A stretch of 64,000 nt of DNA from NCBI GenBank assembly GCA_041398245.1, contig JAWKVC010000013.1, positions 1-64,000 of the forward strand, in the 5' to 3' direction. Every line of letters begins with the position of its first letter. Positions within the stretch are counted from its first letter, which is position 1. This stretch comes from UBA7672 sp041398245 (GTDB lineage Bacteria; Pseudomonadota; Alphaproteobacteria; Caulobacterales; Hyphomonadaceae). The translations under genes were made by a program, and so were the position numbers. Positions 9,278-18,071 of this stretch are shown here, piece after piece. The notes below the pieces were generated by a model that was given only the letters and a program-made list of their open reading frames with translations, was not told the DNA's origin and made no database searches.

Positions 9278-9338
9278 CCGGTTTGCGGCGCCGCAACGGC
9301 ATGCTGCCATGCGCGGCAAGCTGTGCTAGATATTGGTC

Positions 9339-10286
9339 ATGCCAGCAGTTTCACGTGTCGATCCGAAGACCATTTTCACGCCCGAGGAATGGGCCAGCGT
9401 TTCCAGGCAATCCGCCTGGGTCGGACCTGTGCTTGTGCTCAGCGCATGGGCCGTGATCATCGGCGCCGGGGCCCTCTTCATCCTGTGGCCCAACCCGTTG
9501 ACCTATGTAGTCGCCGTCATGCTGATCGGCACGCGCCAGCTTGGCCTTGCGATCCTTGAGCACGAAGCCGCGCATGGCACGCTGCATCCGAATGTGAAGT
9601 TCAACGACTGGATGGCGGAGTGGCTGTGCGGCGGCCCGGTCGGCGGCAGCCTCAAGCGCTATCGCCCCTACCATCTGACTCACCACAAATACACCGAGCA
9701 GCCGGAAGACCCTGACCTTGTCCTGTCCAGGCCGTTCCCGGTCACCCGGGCGTCGCTGTGGCGCAAGTTTGTCCGCGACCTCACCGGCCAGACCTTCTTC
9801 AAACAGCGCATCCGGCCAACCATCGACCGGCTGATGGGCAAGAAGCGCAAGCCGCCGCGTGTCCCCGACAGGCCCTGGCTGCGCTTCTGGATTGCACAGG
9901 CGGTGATCTTCGGCGCCACAACAGCACTGGGTTACTGGTGGGCGTGGCTTGCTCTCTGGATCGTGCCGATGGCGACATGGTTCCCGTTGGTGACGCGCCT
10001 GCGCTCCATGGCCGAACATGCCATGGTCAACACGCAGGAAGACCCCTTCACGCACGCCCGGACGACGCTCGCCAATCCGCTGGAACGGATCTTCATCGCG
10101 CCATTCTGGGTGCACTATCACTGCGAGCATCACTGCTTCATGTATGTGCCGTGCTACAATCTGGAGCGTACGCACAAGCTGCTCGTGAAGAAGGGCCTTG
10201 GATCGCGCATGCGCATCACGAAAGGCTATGTCGAGGTGCTGCGGCGCTGCGGGTCCAAAGCCAGCGCAGCGCCCGCCGCCGCATAA
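9339..10286 (+). CDS. membrane fatty acid desaturase family protein
   Basis: A 315-residue di-iron membrane desaturase or hydroxylase. Three histidine boxes are visible: HEAAHG (about 72-77), HLTHHKYT (about 106-113) and HYHCEHHCF near residue 260. They separate four hydrophobic segments. The ATG at 9339 was chosen over a TTG two codons earlier. The family introduces double bonds or hydroxyls into acyl chains, carotenoids or sphingolipids. The exact substrate cannot be set. The stop TAA shares one base with the ATG of the following TetR gene, so the regulator is translationally coupled to it. Confidence 0.85.
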   Translation: MPAVSRVDPKTIFTPEEWASVSRQSAWVGPVLVLSAWAVIIGAGALFILWPNPLTYVVAVMLIGTRQLGLAILEHEAAHGTLHPNVKFNDWMAEWLCGGPVGGSLKRYRPYHLTHHKYTEQPEDPDLVLSRPFPVTRASLWRKFVRDLTGQTFFKQRIRPTIDRLMGKKRKPPRVPDRPWLRFWIAQAVIFGATTALGYWWAWLALWIVPMATWFPLVTRLRSMAEHAMVNTQEDPFTHARTTLANPLERIFIAPFWVHYHCEHHCFMYVPCYNLERTHKLLVKKGLGSRMRITKGYVEVLRRCGSKASAAPAAA

Positions 10287-10915
10287 TGGCCCGCGCCAAA
10301 GCGATCAAGCAAACGCGTCCTTATGGCGAAGAAACGCACGCCCTGATTCTTGAGGCGGCGGCGAAGCTGTTTGCAACGCGTGGGCTTCATACGGTGTCAA
10401 TGCAGGACATCGCGGAGGCCGCCAACGTTTCGCGCGCCACCGTCTTCAACCAGTTCGGATCGAAGCAGCTGGTGCTTGATGCCATCACGGCCCGCTCACT
10501 CGAGGCCTATTGCGAGTTGTTGCGCGCGGCTCTCGCAGACAAACGCGCCTCGACACCCACCCTGCTCCGCCGTCTGTTCTCGCAGATGGGCAAGGGGATC
10601 GAGACCAACCAGAGCCTCTATCGCGAAGTCTTCTCGGAGATCCGCAAGATATCGATGGGGCTGGATGGCGAGGGCGCTTCGCCAGCGCTCCGGCGCACAG
10701 CATTCGAGATCCTTACCGCGATTTTCGAGCGGGGACGGGAACGCGGCGACATATCACACGACCAATCCCCCGAAGTGCTGGCGACGGCGTTCGACAGCCT
10801 GCTGTCAGGGGCGGTCGTCCAGTGGCTTCACGACCGTCGGAGAGGCAGCCTCCCCGCCCTGCTGGGTTCTCTCATCAACGTCTTCCTCGACGGCGCCGCG
10901 CGACCACCGCGCTAG
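10286..10915 (+). CDS. TetR/AcrR family transcriptional regulator
   Basis: A 209-residue protein with an N-terminal helix-turn-helix (about 18-64; HALILEAAAKLFATRGLHTV, IAEAANVSRATVFNQFGSKQ) and an all-helical ligand-binding domain. It overlaps the desaturase stop codon by one base, so it probably senses a lipid or related ligand and controls this pair. That role is inferred from coupling only. I saw no convincing operator upstream of the desaturase. Confidence 0.88.
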   Translation: MARAKAIKQTRPYGEETHALILEAAAKLFATRGLHTVSMQDIAEAANVSRATVFNQFGSKQLVLDAITARSLEAYCELLRAALADKRASTPTLLRRLFSQMGKGIETNQSLYREVFSEIRKISMGLDGEGASPALRRTAFEILTAIFERGRERGDISHDQSPEVLATAFDSLLSGAVVQWLHDRRRGSLPALLGSLINVFLDGAARPPR

Positions 10916-11030
10916 CTTCACGGCGAAGTTATCGCCGCCATGATGGTCCTCCTTGCTCGCACCCAAGATTTAGACTGTAGTCCATTTTATCCAGCACACT
11001 CCAGTGGTTGGAACCGGGAAGAAACGCCTG

Positions 11031-13139
11031 ATGATAGGACGTCCTGTCCGGAAAGGGAGGCAGGCCGGGCCGTCGGCCTGCCTCCTGATTCCGGCCCTCC
11101 TCGCTTTCTTGTCATTGCCCGCGCCCGCTCAGGCGCAGGACCGGCCAACGTCCGCGACGCAGAGCTATTCGCAGGACTATTTCACGCCGTTCAATCCGGT
11201 GACGGCAGAAGACATGATCAAGCGCGTGCCCGGCTTCTCGCTGAACGCCGGCGAGGACCGGCGCGGCTTTGCCGGCGCAGCCGGAAACGTGCTCATCAAC
11301 GGCGAACGCCCAAGTTCGAAGACCTCGCTGAGCGAACAACTTTCCCGCATCTCCGCGCGCGATGTTCTGCGCATCGATATCTATGCCGGCGGCGGCGAAG
11401 GCACCGACGTCAGCGGACAGACCATGGTCGCGGATGTGCGCCTGCGTCCGCGCGAGGCCGGAGCGACGAACACATTCGTCGTCCAGGCCAGCCAGCTCGA
11501 TCCCTCAGGCAGCATCAATCCGCTTATTGTGCTGACAAGCGGCTTCAAGGTCGGCGACATCAATTTCAATGCCGCCCTGCAAGCTCAGCCCTCCCGCCGC
11601 GGGCGGATCGAGTACCAAAAGGAAACGCGCGATGGCGCCGGAGCGCTCGTCTCCGAAGGCGAGGAATTCCTGCAGGGAAGCTACTGGGAATACAAGCTGA
11701 GCGGACGCGCGAGCTGGAAAGCCAGCGAGAACGACTCGTTCAATCTGAACCTGCAGGCGACGCCCTCACGCGACGGACGCCACACCTTCTCGGAAACATA
11801 CAATCCTTCAGGCGCGCTGACGCAGATCGACGACAGCAAGGTGACCGGCGACGACGCCTGGGCGCTGGAGGCTGGCGGCGACTGGGAGCACAAGCTGTCG
11901 CCCGACACCTCGTTCAAGCTGATCGGCCTCGCCAGCGGCCGCCACACCGGCTCGTCCGAACGGTACTCAACGCAGTACATTGCCGGAGGCTTCCGGAACA
12001 CATTCATCGAGCGAGCGGCAGACAGCGGCGAATACGTTGCGCGCGGCGTGATGTCGTGGAAGCCGGTGAAGGAACACGCCATCGACTGGGGCGGAGAAGT
12101 CGCCTTCAACTATCTCGACAGCGCCCTCGATATCGAAGTGCAGACACCGCTTGCGATCATCGATGCAACCCCACCGATCGCGAATACGCGCGTTGAGGAA
12201 ACCCGCGCTGAGGCCTTCATCAGCGACGTCTGGCAATTTGCCGAGGTCCTGCGCATTGAAGCCGGCCTGACGGTCGAAACCTCGACCATCAAGCAGACCG
12301 GAGACGGCGCGCAGGAGCGTGACTTCACCTATCTGAAGCCGCGGCTCGGCGCGACATGGTCAGTCGATGGCGCCAACCAGCTGCGTTTCCTGCTGGAGCG
12401 CGATGTCAGCCAGCTGGATTTCTCCGAATTCGCCAGCGCGGTGTCGCTGTTCGACGGCACGGTTGACCTCGGCAATCCCGACCTTGAACCCGAGCGCACC
12501 TGGCGGACGCAACTGGAATGGGAACACAGGTTTGGCCCCAAAGGCGTTGTCACGCTCTCGGCGTTCCATGACGATGTGGAAGCTGTTCAGGACCAGATTC
12601 CGATCGCCGGCCTGTTCGACGGGCCCGGCAATCTCGGCGACGGACAGCGGACCGGTCTGCGCCTCGATGCCACAGCGCCGCTGGATGCGATCGGGCTTTC
12701 GGGCGGAGAGCTGCGCCTCAAGGGGATGGCGCAGGATACACGCGTCACCGATCCGGTAACCGGCGAAAAACGTCGCTTCTCGGACGAAGGGGACTGGAGC
12801 TACTCCATCGACTTCCGCCAGTCCCTGCCTGATCTCAAATTGGCCTGGGGCGCGCTCTACGAACGGGCGGACGAGGTCGATCAGTACCGGCTTCGCGAAC
12901 TGCGCACCACGGGGTGGGACGAGGCCAATCTGGACCTCTATGTCGAAACGACAGCCTTCGAGGGCCTGCTTGTTCGCTTTACCGTGGCGGACATCTTCCG
13001 GCCGCTGGAAGTGCGAGAGCGCCGGTTCTTCACGCCCGACCGGGGGACAGCGGCCCCACCCTCTTCGATCGAGACGCGCGCGGCCGCCGGCGGCTACGGC
13101 ACGCGATCCTACGGCATTCGCGTATCAGGACGGTTCTAG
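11031..13139 (+). CDS. TonB-dependent outer membrane receptor
   Basis: A protein of about 702 residues with a signal peptide ending APAQAQ, a plug domain (EDMIKRVPGFSL, GNVLINGERPSSK, ISARDVLRIDIYAGGG) and a long beta-barrel ending in GIRVSGRF, the aromatic C-terminus expected for BAM-dependent insertion. The barrel part contains the common EANLDLYVE strand. The ATG at 11031 is preferred; an in-frame GTG at 11004 is an alternative. The ligand is unknown. The energy would come from the tonB/exbBD operon at 60.1-62.7 kb or another TonB in the genome. Confidence 0.85.
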   Translation: MIGRPVRKGRQAGPSACLLIPALLAFLSLPAPAQAQDRPTSATQSYSQDYFTPFNPVTAEDMIKRVPGFSLNAGEDRRGFAGAAGNVLINGERPSSKTSLSEQLSRISARDVLRIDIYAGGGEGTDVSGQTMVADVRLRPREAGATNTFVVQASQLDPSGSINPLIVLTSGFKVGDINFNAALQAQPSRRGRIEYQKETRDGAGALVSEGEEFLQGSYWEYKLSGRASWKASENDSFNLNLQATPSRDGRHTFSETYNPSGALTQIDDSKVTGDDAWALEAGGDWEHKLSPDTSFKLIGLASGRHTGSSERYSTQYIAGGFRNTFIERAADSGEYVARGVMSWKPVKEHAIDWGGEVAFNYLDSALDIEVQTPLAIIDATPPIANTRVEETRAEAFISDVWQFAEVLRIEAGLTVETSTIKQTGDGAQERDFTYLKPRLGATWSVDGANQLRFLLERDVSQLDFSEFASAVSLFDGTVDLGNPDLEPERTWRTQLEWEHRFGPKGVVTLSAFHDDVEAVQDQIPIAGLFDGPGNLGDGQRTGLRLDATAPLDAIGLSGGELRLKGMAQDTRVTDPVTGEKRRFSDEGDWSYSIDFRQSLPDLKLAWGALYERADEVDQYRLRELRTTGWDEANLDLYVETTAFEGLLVRFTVADIFRPLEVRERRFFTPDRGTAAPPSSIETRAAAGGYGTRSYGIRVSGRF

Positions 13140-13158
13140 AACTCAGCCGGCTACGACA

Positions 13159-13184
13159 AGGGCCGGACCTTGCGGCCCGGCCCT
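13159..13184. terminator. bidirectional terminator candidate
   Basis: Eight-base arms AGGGCCGG and CCGGCCCT pair across a ten-base loop between the convergent TonB receptor and beta-barrel genes. There is no strong T-run on either side, so it may be a weak or factor-assisted terminator. Confidence 0.5.
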
Positions 13185-13206
13185 GCACATACGCGCCGAA
13201 GCGCAA

Positions 13207-13740
13207 TCAGAACGTGAAAAGACCCGACACGCCGAACGAGTCGAACTCGCCGTCATCCGGTTCGTACCGTGTGTATTCGAGCCGCAGCTTCGTGAAAGGG
13301 ATGAAGCTCAGCATGACGCCGCCGCCATAGGCGAGACCTGACCCGTCCTCCGCCGCTGAGCCGAAGCCACTCGCCGACGCGCTGACGGAAAGATTGGCAT
13401 AGCCGGCGCGCGCAAAGATATCGCCGACAGCAGGGATGGGCAGCACGCCAACGGCAAAGACACCAAACTCATTGTCGAGACCGACATCCACCGTCGATCC
13501 CAGCACATCGAAGCTCTCGTCCTGCACGCCGATCGAGAACTCGCCTTCGATGCCGAAGATCGGGCTGGACTTGTAACCGATGCGGCCCATGAGGGCACCA
13601 AGATTGATATCGCCCGCGCTGCCGCCATCGGCCTGGAATACGGTGTAGCCCACGCCTCCATAAAGTTGAGCGGATGCAGCGGGAGCCAGAAGCGCGGCGG
13701 CGCCCATGCCGGCGGCCATAGCCAGAAGTCTGCTTTTCAT
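13207..13740 (-). CDS. outer membrane beta-barrel protein, OmpA/OmpW-like
   Basis: A 177-residue protein with signal peptide MKSRLLAMAAGMGAAALLAP, cleaved near ASAQ. Alternating strands typical of an eight-stranded barrel follow (LYGGVGYTVF, GRIGYKSSPIFGIEGEFSIG, GDIFARAGYANLSVSA, FTKLRLEYTRYE). The C-terminus FGVSGLFTF ends in Phe. It fits the generic porin family beta-barrel domain (OMP_b-brl). The role may be structural or small-solute passage; no specific substrate can be inferred. Confidence 0.82.
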   Translation of the reverse strand: MKSRLLAMAAGMGAAALLAPAASAQLYGGVGYTVFQADGGSAGDINLGALMGRIGYKSSPIFGIEGEFSIGVQDESFDVLGSTVDVGLDNEFGVFAVGVLPIPAVGDIFARAGYANLSVSASASGFGSAAEDGSGLAYGGGVMLSFIPFTKLRLEYTRYEPDDGEFDSFGVSGLFTF

Positions 13741-13820
13741 GTGCAGTCCCCAACAAGACGCCGCCCGTTGCGGCGCGCCGATCCTGCAGACAATCGCCAC
13801 CGCCCGCAAGCGTGGCGCGA

Positions 13821-15101
13821 TCAGTGTGATGCAGCGCGCAGCGCTGTAACGACGTCTGCGGCTGCCTCTACGACAGCTTCTGGATTGTCGCGCTGGATGT
13901 AATGGCTGGCGCCGGGAACGAACCGATGCCAGGATTGTTGCGACAGCGCAGCCATTTCTGTGTGCATCTCTTCCCAGATCTTCCGCATGTTGGCGCGATC
14001 TTCGGCCGTGAAGTCCGTCGGCATATCGCGCTCGTAATCCGTCCGTGTAAGGACGACGAGCGGCATGTCGCCATAGGAGCGATGCGAAGCAGTCAGCTGC
14101 TGCGTTGATGCGCCAGGCATCTGTTCGATTTCTGAAAGCGTCGCCTCCATGGCGTCGGGATCGTTGCCGCCGCATTGTTGCGCCAGCGGATCGTTGGGCG
14201 GGGCTGGCGCCACGCGCAGACGATTGACGCAATCAAGCTCGGCCTGCGCACTCGACTGCGCCGCCTGCAATTCTGCAAGCTTGGGGATCGCCGCATTGAA
14301 ACGTTCGAGCTGCCCGTCGCCAGACGGATCGATGAGCACCATGCCGCCGACCTTGTCCGGAAAGGTGTTGGCGAACAGCCGCACATGATAGCTGCCGAGC
14401 GAATGGCCGATCAGCACATAGGGCGGCGGAAGCTTTGCTGCGGTCAGCATTCCGTCCATGTCGGCGACAACGGCGGCCGCATTGCGCGGCATTGGCCCCG
14501 GATCGCTGAGGCCGCGACCGGCGCGATCATAGGCGCAGACGCGCGTTTGCGCCTTGTCAGCGATGGCGACGGCGATAGCGCCCCAGTCCTTCTTCACCGT
14601 TCCTCCGGCCCCGTAGTCGAGCACGACCACAGGCGAGCCTTCTCCGGTGCAGACCATATGCATGCGCCGCCCGTCGGGAAGCACAACAAACTGGCCGCCT
14701 GTCTCTACAATCGCTTCGGCGCGTGGCGTGAGGACAACCTCCGCCGCCTCTGAACCCGGCTCGCTCCAGCGGCCGCGCCACTCGCTGTCTGGCTGCAGGC
14801 TGGCCGTGTACGAGACGCCCAGCGCCGGGGCGATGAAGCGCACATCGCCATCAGCTTGATCAGGCGGCAGAACGCGAAGAGCGACCGCGCTGCCGTCCGC
14901 CAGCACCAGCCTGCCGGCCTTCGCATGTTCGGTGTCATGCATATTCACGCCGAGATAGCGCGCACCGAAGGCGGGGTCGGAAAGCGCGAACCACTCGTCG
15001 CTGTAAGCCTCAGGCCGCACAGGCGCCTGATCGGCGGCCGGATTGCTGCAGGCGGAAAGACCCAGGCACCCCGCCAAACCCGCAACGACCAACCGGTTCA
15101 T
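13821..15101 (-). CDS. alpha/beta hydrolase lipoprotein
   Basis: A 426-residue protein with a lipoprotein signal (MNRLVVAGLAGCLGLSACS, lipobox LSAC). An N-terminal domain of about 120 residues precedes an alpha/beta hydrolase domain. The nucleophile serine is in GHSLGS, the acid probably in the IDPSGDG region, and the histidine in ASHYIQRDNP near the end. VVVLDYGAGG forms the oxyanion region. The ATG at 15101 follows GGAGGGG. The upstream extension of the frame runs antisense to uvrC and is not real. Substrate unknown; it is likely periplasmic. Confidence 0.82.
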   Translation of the reverse strand: MNRLVVAGLAGCLGLSACSNPAADQAPVRPEAYSDEWFALSDPAFGARYLGVNMHDTEHAKAGRLVLADGSAVALRVLPPDQADGDVRFIAPALGVSYTASLQPDSEWRGRWSEPGSEAAEVVLTPRAEAIVETGGQFVVLPDGRRMHMVCTGEGSPVVVLDYGAGGTVKKDWGAIAVAIADKAQTRVCAYDRAGRGLSDPGPMPRNAAAVVADMDGMLTAAKLPPPYVLIGHSLGSYHVRLFANTFPDKVGGMVLIDPSGDGQLERFNAAIPKLAELQAAQSSAQAELDCVNRLRVAPAPPNDPLAQQCGGNDPDAMEATLSEIEQMPGASTQQLTASHRSYGDMPLVVLTRTDYERDMPTDFTAEDRANMRKIWEEMHTEMAALSQQSWHRFVPGASHYIQRDNPEAVVEAAADVVTALRAASH

Positions 15102-15200
15102 GCCGTCCCCTCCAATATCCGCGACTGCTGACAGATCATTATCAGCAGCCTCCGGCAATGCCGTTTGAACGCGAGCCCGGGCTGCCTTACCTATGCGGCC

Positions 15201-17258
15201 ATGGAATCGCGCGACCCCGCTGACAACGCCGATCCGCCGGAAGATCCCGCCGAAGACCTTGAACACGAGGCCGAGGACACGCTTCCGCCGGAGACCGAGA
15301 TGGAACCCGAGGAAATCTCCTCCGGGATCGATCTCAATGCGCCCGAGGCCGGCAGGAAGCGGCGCATGTCCGGCCCCGATGTCATCCGCGATCAGGTGAC
15401 ACGCCTGCCGGGCAAGCCGGGCGTCTATCGCATGTATGGCGAGACCGGCGAGCTTCTCTATGTCGGCAAGGCGCGCAATCTCAAGGCGCGCGTTTCGAGC
15501 TACGCCAAGATCGGCGGACAGACCCAACGCATCGCGCGGATGATCTCGCTCACACGCGCTATGGAATTCGTGGTCACGGCCAGCGAGACCGAGGCGCTGC
15601 TTCTCGAAGCCAACCTCATCAAGAAGCTGAAGCCACGCTTCAACATCATCCTGCGTGACGACAAGAGCTTCCCGCACATCCTGATCCGCGAAGACCATGA
15701 AGCGCCGCAGGCGCTGAAGCATCGCGGCGCCAAGCGCATCAAGGGGCGATATTTCGGCCCGTTCGCATCAGCAGGCGCCGTCGACCAGACGCTGGATACG
15801 CTGCAGAAGGCCTTCCTGCTGCGCACCTGCACCGACAATATCTACTCGACGCGGTCCCGCCCCTGCATGCTGCACCAGATGGGACGCTGCTCAGCGCCGT
15901 GCGTCGGTCTGATCCCGCTCGATGAATACCGCGACCTTGTGCGCGAAGCGGAACGCTTTCTCGATGGCGACGCCGAAACGCTGCTGGAACAGCTCGCGGC
16001 ACAGATGGAGCGCGCGGCGTCGAACATGGATTATGAGCGCGCCGCCCGACTACGCGACCGCATCCGCGCCCTCTCCGCCGTGCGCCAGAGCCAGAGCGTC
16101 AATCCGGATGGCCTCGTCGAAGCGGACGTGTTCGCGATCCACTCGGAGGCCGGCCAGTCCGCCGTGCAGGCCTTCTTCTTCCGCGCCGGCCAGAACTGGG
16201 GCGCGACGGTCTGGTATCCCAAGCACGATCGCGATGACACGTCCGAACAGGTGCTGACCGCCTTCATAGCGCAATTCTACGACGACAAGCCCGTGCCGAA
16301 GCTGCTCCTTCTCAGCCACGAGATCGAGGAAGAGGAACTGATGACCGAAGCGCTCGAGCTGAAGGCCGGGCACAAGGTCGAAATCCGCACGCCGAAGCGC
16401 GGCGAGAAGCGGGGGATTGTCGGACAGGCCCTTCTCAACGCGCGCGAGGCGCTGGGCCGCAAGCTGGCCGAAACGCAGAGCCAGCAGAAAATCCTCGCCG
16501 CCGTGCAGAAGGTGTTCGATCTGGCCGAACCGCCCCGGCGCATCGAGGTCTACGACAACTCCCACATCATGGGCACGAACATGGTGGGCGGCATGGTCGT
16601 GGCGGGGCCGGAGGGGTTTGAGAAGACGAGCTATCGCAAGTTCAACATCAAGGACGACGACATCGAACCCGGCGACGACTACGGCATGATGCGCGAGGTG
16701 ATGCGCCGCCGCTTCTCGCGCCTGAAGAAGGAGTGGGAGGAAGCCAACACGTCCGCTTCCGACAATCCGGAGGAAACGTCTGAGCGCCGCAGGCCAGACG
16801 CCTGGCCGGATCTCGTCCTGATCGACGGCGGTCTCGGCCAGCTTGGCGCAGCGAAGGAGGCCATCGAAGCGGTCGGCTTCGCGCCCGGAGAGCTCAATCT
16901 CGTCGCCATCGCCAAGGGGCCGGATCGCAACGCCGGACGCGAGCAGTTCTTCCGCCCCGGCCGCGCGCCGTTCCAGCTGCCGCCAAACGATCCGGCGCTC
17001 TACTATCTCCAGCGCCTGCGCGATGAAGCACACCGGTGGGCCATCGGCGCGCACCGCGCCAAACGCTCCGCAGCCATCACCGGACAGAACCCGCTGGATG
17101 AGATTCCCGGCGTCGGCCAGCGGCGCAAGAAGGCCCTGCTCCATCGCTTCGGCTCGGCCCGGGGCGTAAGCCGCGCAACGGTTGCCGATCTCCAGACGGT
17201 TGAAGGCGTCAACGCGGCGCTGGCCCAGCGCATTTACGATCACTTCCACGGGGGCTGA
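15201..17258 (+). CDS. uvrC: excinuclease ABC subunit C
   Basis: A 685-residue UvrC, the dual-incision nuclease of nucleotide excision repair. An acidic N-terminal extension of about 60 residues precedes the GIY-YIG nuclease domain (GVYRMYGETGELLYVGKARN). A Cys-containing linker (CMLHQMGRCSAPCVG) comes next, then the UVR domain that binds UvrB (MERAASNMDYERAARLRDRI), the RNase H-like second nuclease (YDNSHIMG, LVLIDGGLGQL) and the C-terminal helix-hairpin-helix pair (IPGVGQRRKKALL). The ATG at 15201 is used; a TTG at 15165 would add 12 residues. The N-terminal extension is unusual in length but low-complexity. Confidence 0.95.
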   Translation: MESRDPADNADPPEDPAEDLEHEAEDTLPPETEMEPEEISSGIDLNAPEAGRKRRMSGPDVIRDQVTRLPGKPGVYRMYGETGELLYVGKARNLKARVSSYAKIGGQTQRIARMISLTRAMEFVVTASETEALLLEANLIKKLKPRFNIILRDDKSFPHILIREDHEAPQALKHRGAKRIKGRYFGPFASAGAVDQTLDTLQKAFLLRTCTDNIYSTRSRPCMLHQMGRCSAPCVGLIPLDEYRDLVREAERFLDGDAETLLEQLAAQMERAASNMDYERAARLRDRIRALSAVRQSQSVNPDGLVEADVFAIHSEAGQSAVQAFFFRAGQNWGATVWYPKHDRDDTSEQVLTAFIAQFYDDKPVPKLLLLSHEIEEEELMTEALELKAGHKVEIRTPKRGEKRGIVGQALLNAREALGRKLAETQSQQKILAAVQKVFDLAEPPRRIEVYDNSHIMGTNMVGGMVVAGPEGFEKTSYRKFNIKDDDIEPGDDYGMMREVMRRRFSRLKKEWEEANTSASDNPEETSERRRPDAWPDLVLIDGGLGQLGAAKEAIEAVGFAPGELNLVAIAKGPDRNAGREQFFRPGRAPFQLPPNDPALYYLQRLRDEAHRWAIGAHRAKRSAAITGQNPLDEIPGVGQRRKKALLHRFGSARGVSRATVADLQTVEGVNAALAQRIYDHFHGG

Positions 17259-17265
17259 CCACTGC

Positions 17266-17285
17266 GGTTCCCGCTTTCGGGAACC
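17266..17285 (+). terminator. stem-loop after uvrC
   Basis: A perfect eight-base stem (GGTTCCCG and CGGGAACC) with a four-base loop CTTT lies just after the uvrC stop. No T-run follows. It probably marks the 3' end of the uvrC transcript. Confidence 0.5.
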
Positions 17286-17361
17286 CGCATCGCCTGCCAC
17301 ATTCAGGTCCGATTCATCGGCAATCCATAGCCTTCAAGCGTTCGCAATCAGGTGGGGACAC

Positions 17362-18012
17362 ATGCGTCACGTCAGCAGTCTTGCCCCGGCCGCCTGTCTT
17401 GCCGCCCTCCTTTTCACGACGCTGCCCGCCGCGGCGCAGACGGGGTCCAGCGCCGCCAGCGCCAACGCCACGCGCGTCATCCCGATCCAGCCGCCCCAGT
17501 CAGATCCGGAGCCGCGCTCCGGCGCCTACGCGATGCTGGTCGATTTCTCGCGCGGCTTCGTCACGGCGCAGACGCAGTACAGCGCCAACGTGATCTCCGA
17601 CACGTTCGCGGCGGCGCTGCAGCGGTCGCGCGACGCGGTGCGTGAGAACTCCCAGCCGATCCCCGAAGCCGTACGCAAGGGCCTGCTCCCCTTCTTCACC
17701 GAGGAAATGCTGAGCGGCGTTCGCTACACCATCGGCGACACCAGCCAGACCGGTCTCGCCGGTTTTGCGATCCGCAATGGAAATGCCGCCGCGGTCACGC
17801 TGATCGACACGATCGTCTTCAAGGACGAGAAGTACGTGAACAGCCTTGCCCTGTGGGCGCACGAAATGCACCACATCGAGCAGTATCGCGACTGGGGCGT
17901 TGCCGGCTTTGCCGCGCGCTATGCCTTCGGCTGGAAGGATGTCGAGGCGGAAGCCTCCGCCCGGGCAAAGGACTTCGTCACCTGGTATCGCGCGCACGCG
18001 GGCGGCCAATAG
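17362..18012 (+). CDS. secreted HExxH protein, DUF4157-like
   Basis: A 216-residue protein with a signal peptide (MRHVSSLAPAACLAALLFTTLPAAAQ). The C-terminal half has the segment LWAHEMHHIEQYRDWGVAGF: HEMHH at 167-171 is an HExxH zinc-binding motif, and acidic residues that could be the third ligand follow near 193-197 (DVEAEA). The surrounding pattern resembles the DUF4157 putative metallopeptidase domain. GGTGGGG stands before the ATG. It would act in the periplasm or outside the cell. Protease activity is inferred from the motif and not established. Confidence 0.7.
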   Translation: MRHVSSLAPAACLAALLFTTLPAAAQTGSSAASANATRVIPIQPPQSDPEPRSGAYAMLVDFSRGFVTAQTQYSANVISDTFAAALQRSRDAVRENSQPIPEAVRKGLLPFFTEEMLSGVRYTIGDTSQTGLAGFAIRNGNAAAVTLIDTIVFKDEKYVNSLALWAHEMHHIEQYRDWGVAGFAARYAFGWKDVEAEASARAKDFVTWYRAHAGGQ

Positions 18013-18042
18013 GCTTTCGCTTTCACTGAAATTGGCGGATTG

Positions 18043-18062
18043 TCTCTCCCTACGGGGAGAGA
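18043..18062 (+). promoter_or_regulatory. hairpin over the ribosome-binding site of the amidohydrolase gene
   Basis: Eight-base perfect arms TCTCTCCC and GGGAGAGA close a TACG loop. The 3' arm is the only purine-rich Shine-Dalgarno-like sequence before the ATG at 18072, ten bases downstream. Translation may therefore depend on opening this stem. It might also simply end the preceding transcript. Confidence 0.5.
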
Positions 18063-18071
18063 AACATATCC

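Noticed and set aside
13821..15722. A 633-residue reading of the lipoprotein hydrolase extending over uvrC
   Set aside because: The extension is antisense to uvrC; the lipobox and GGAGGGG ribosome site place the start at 15101.
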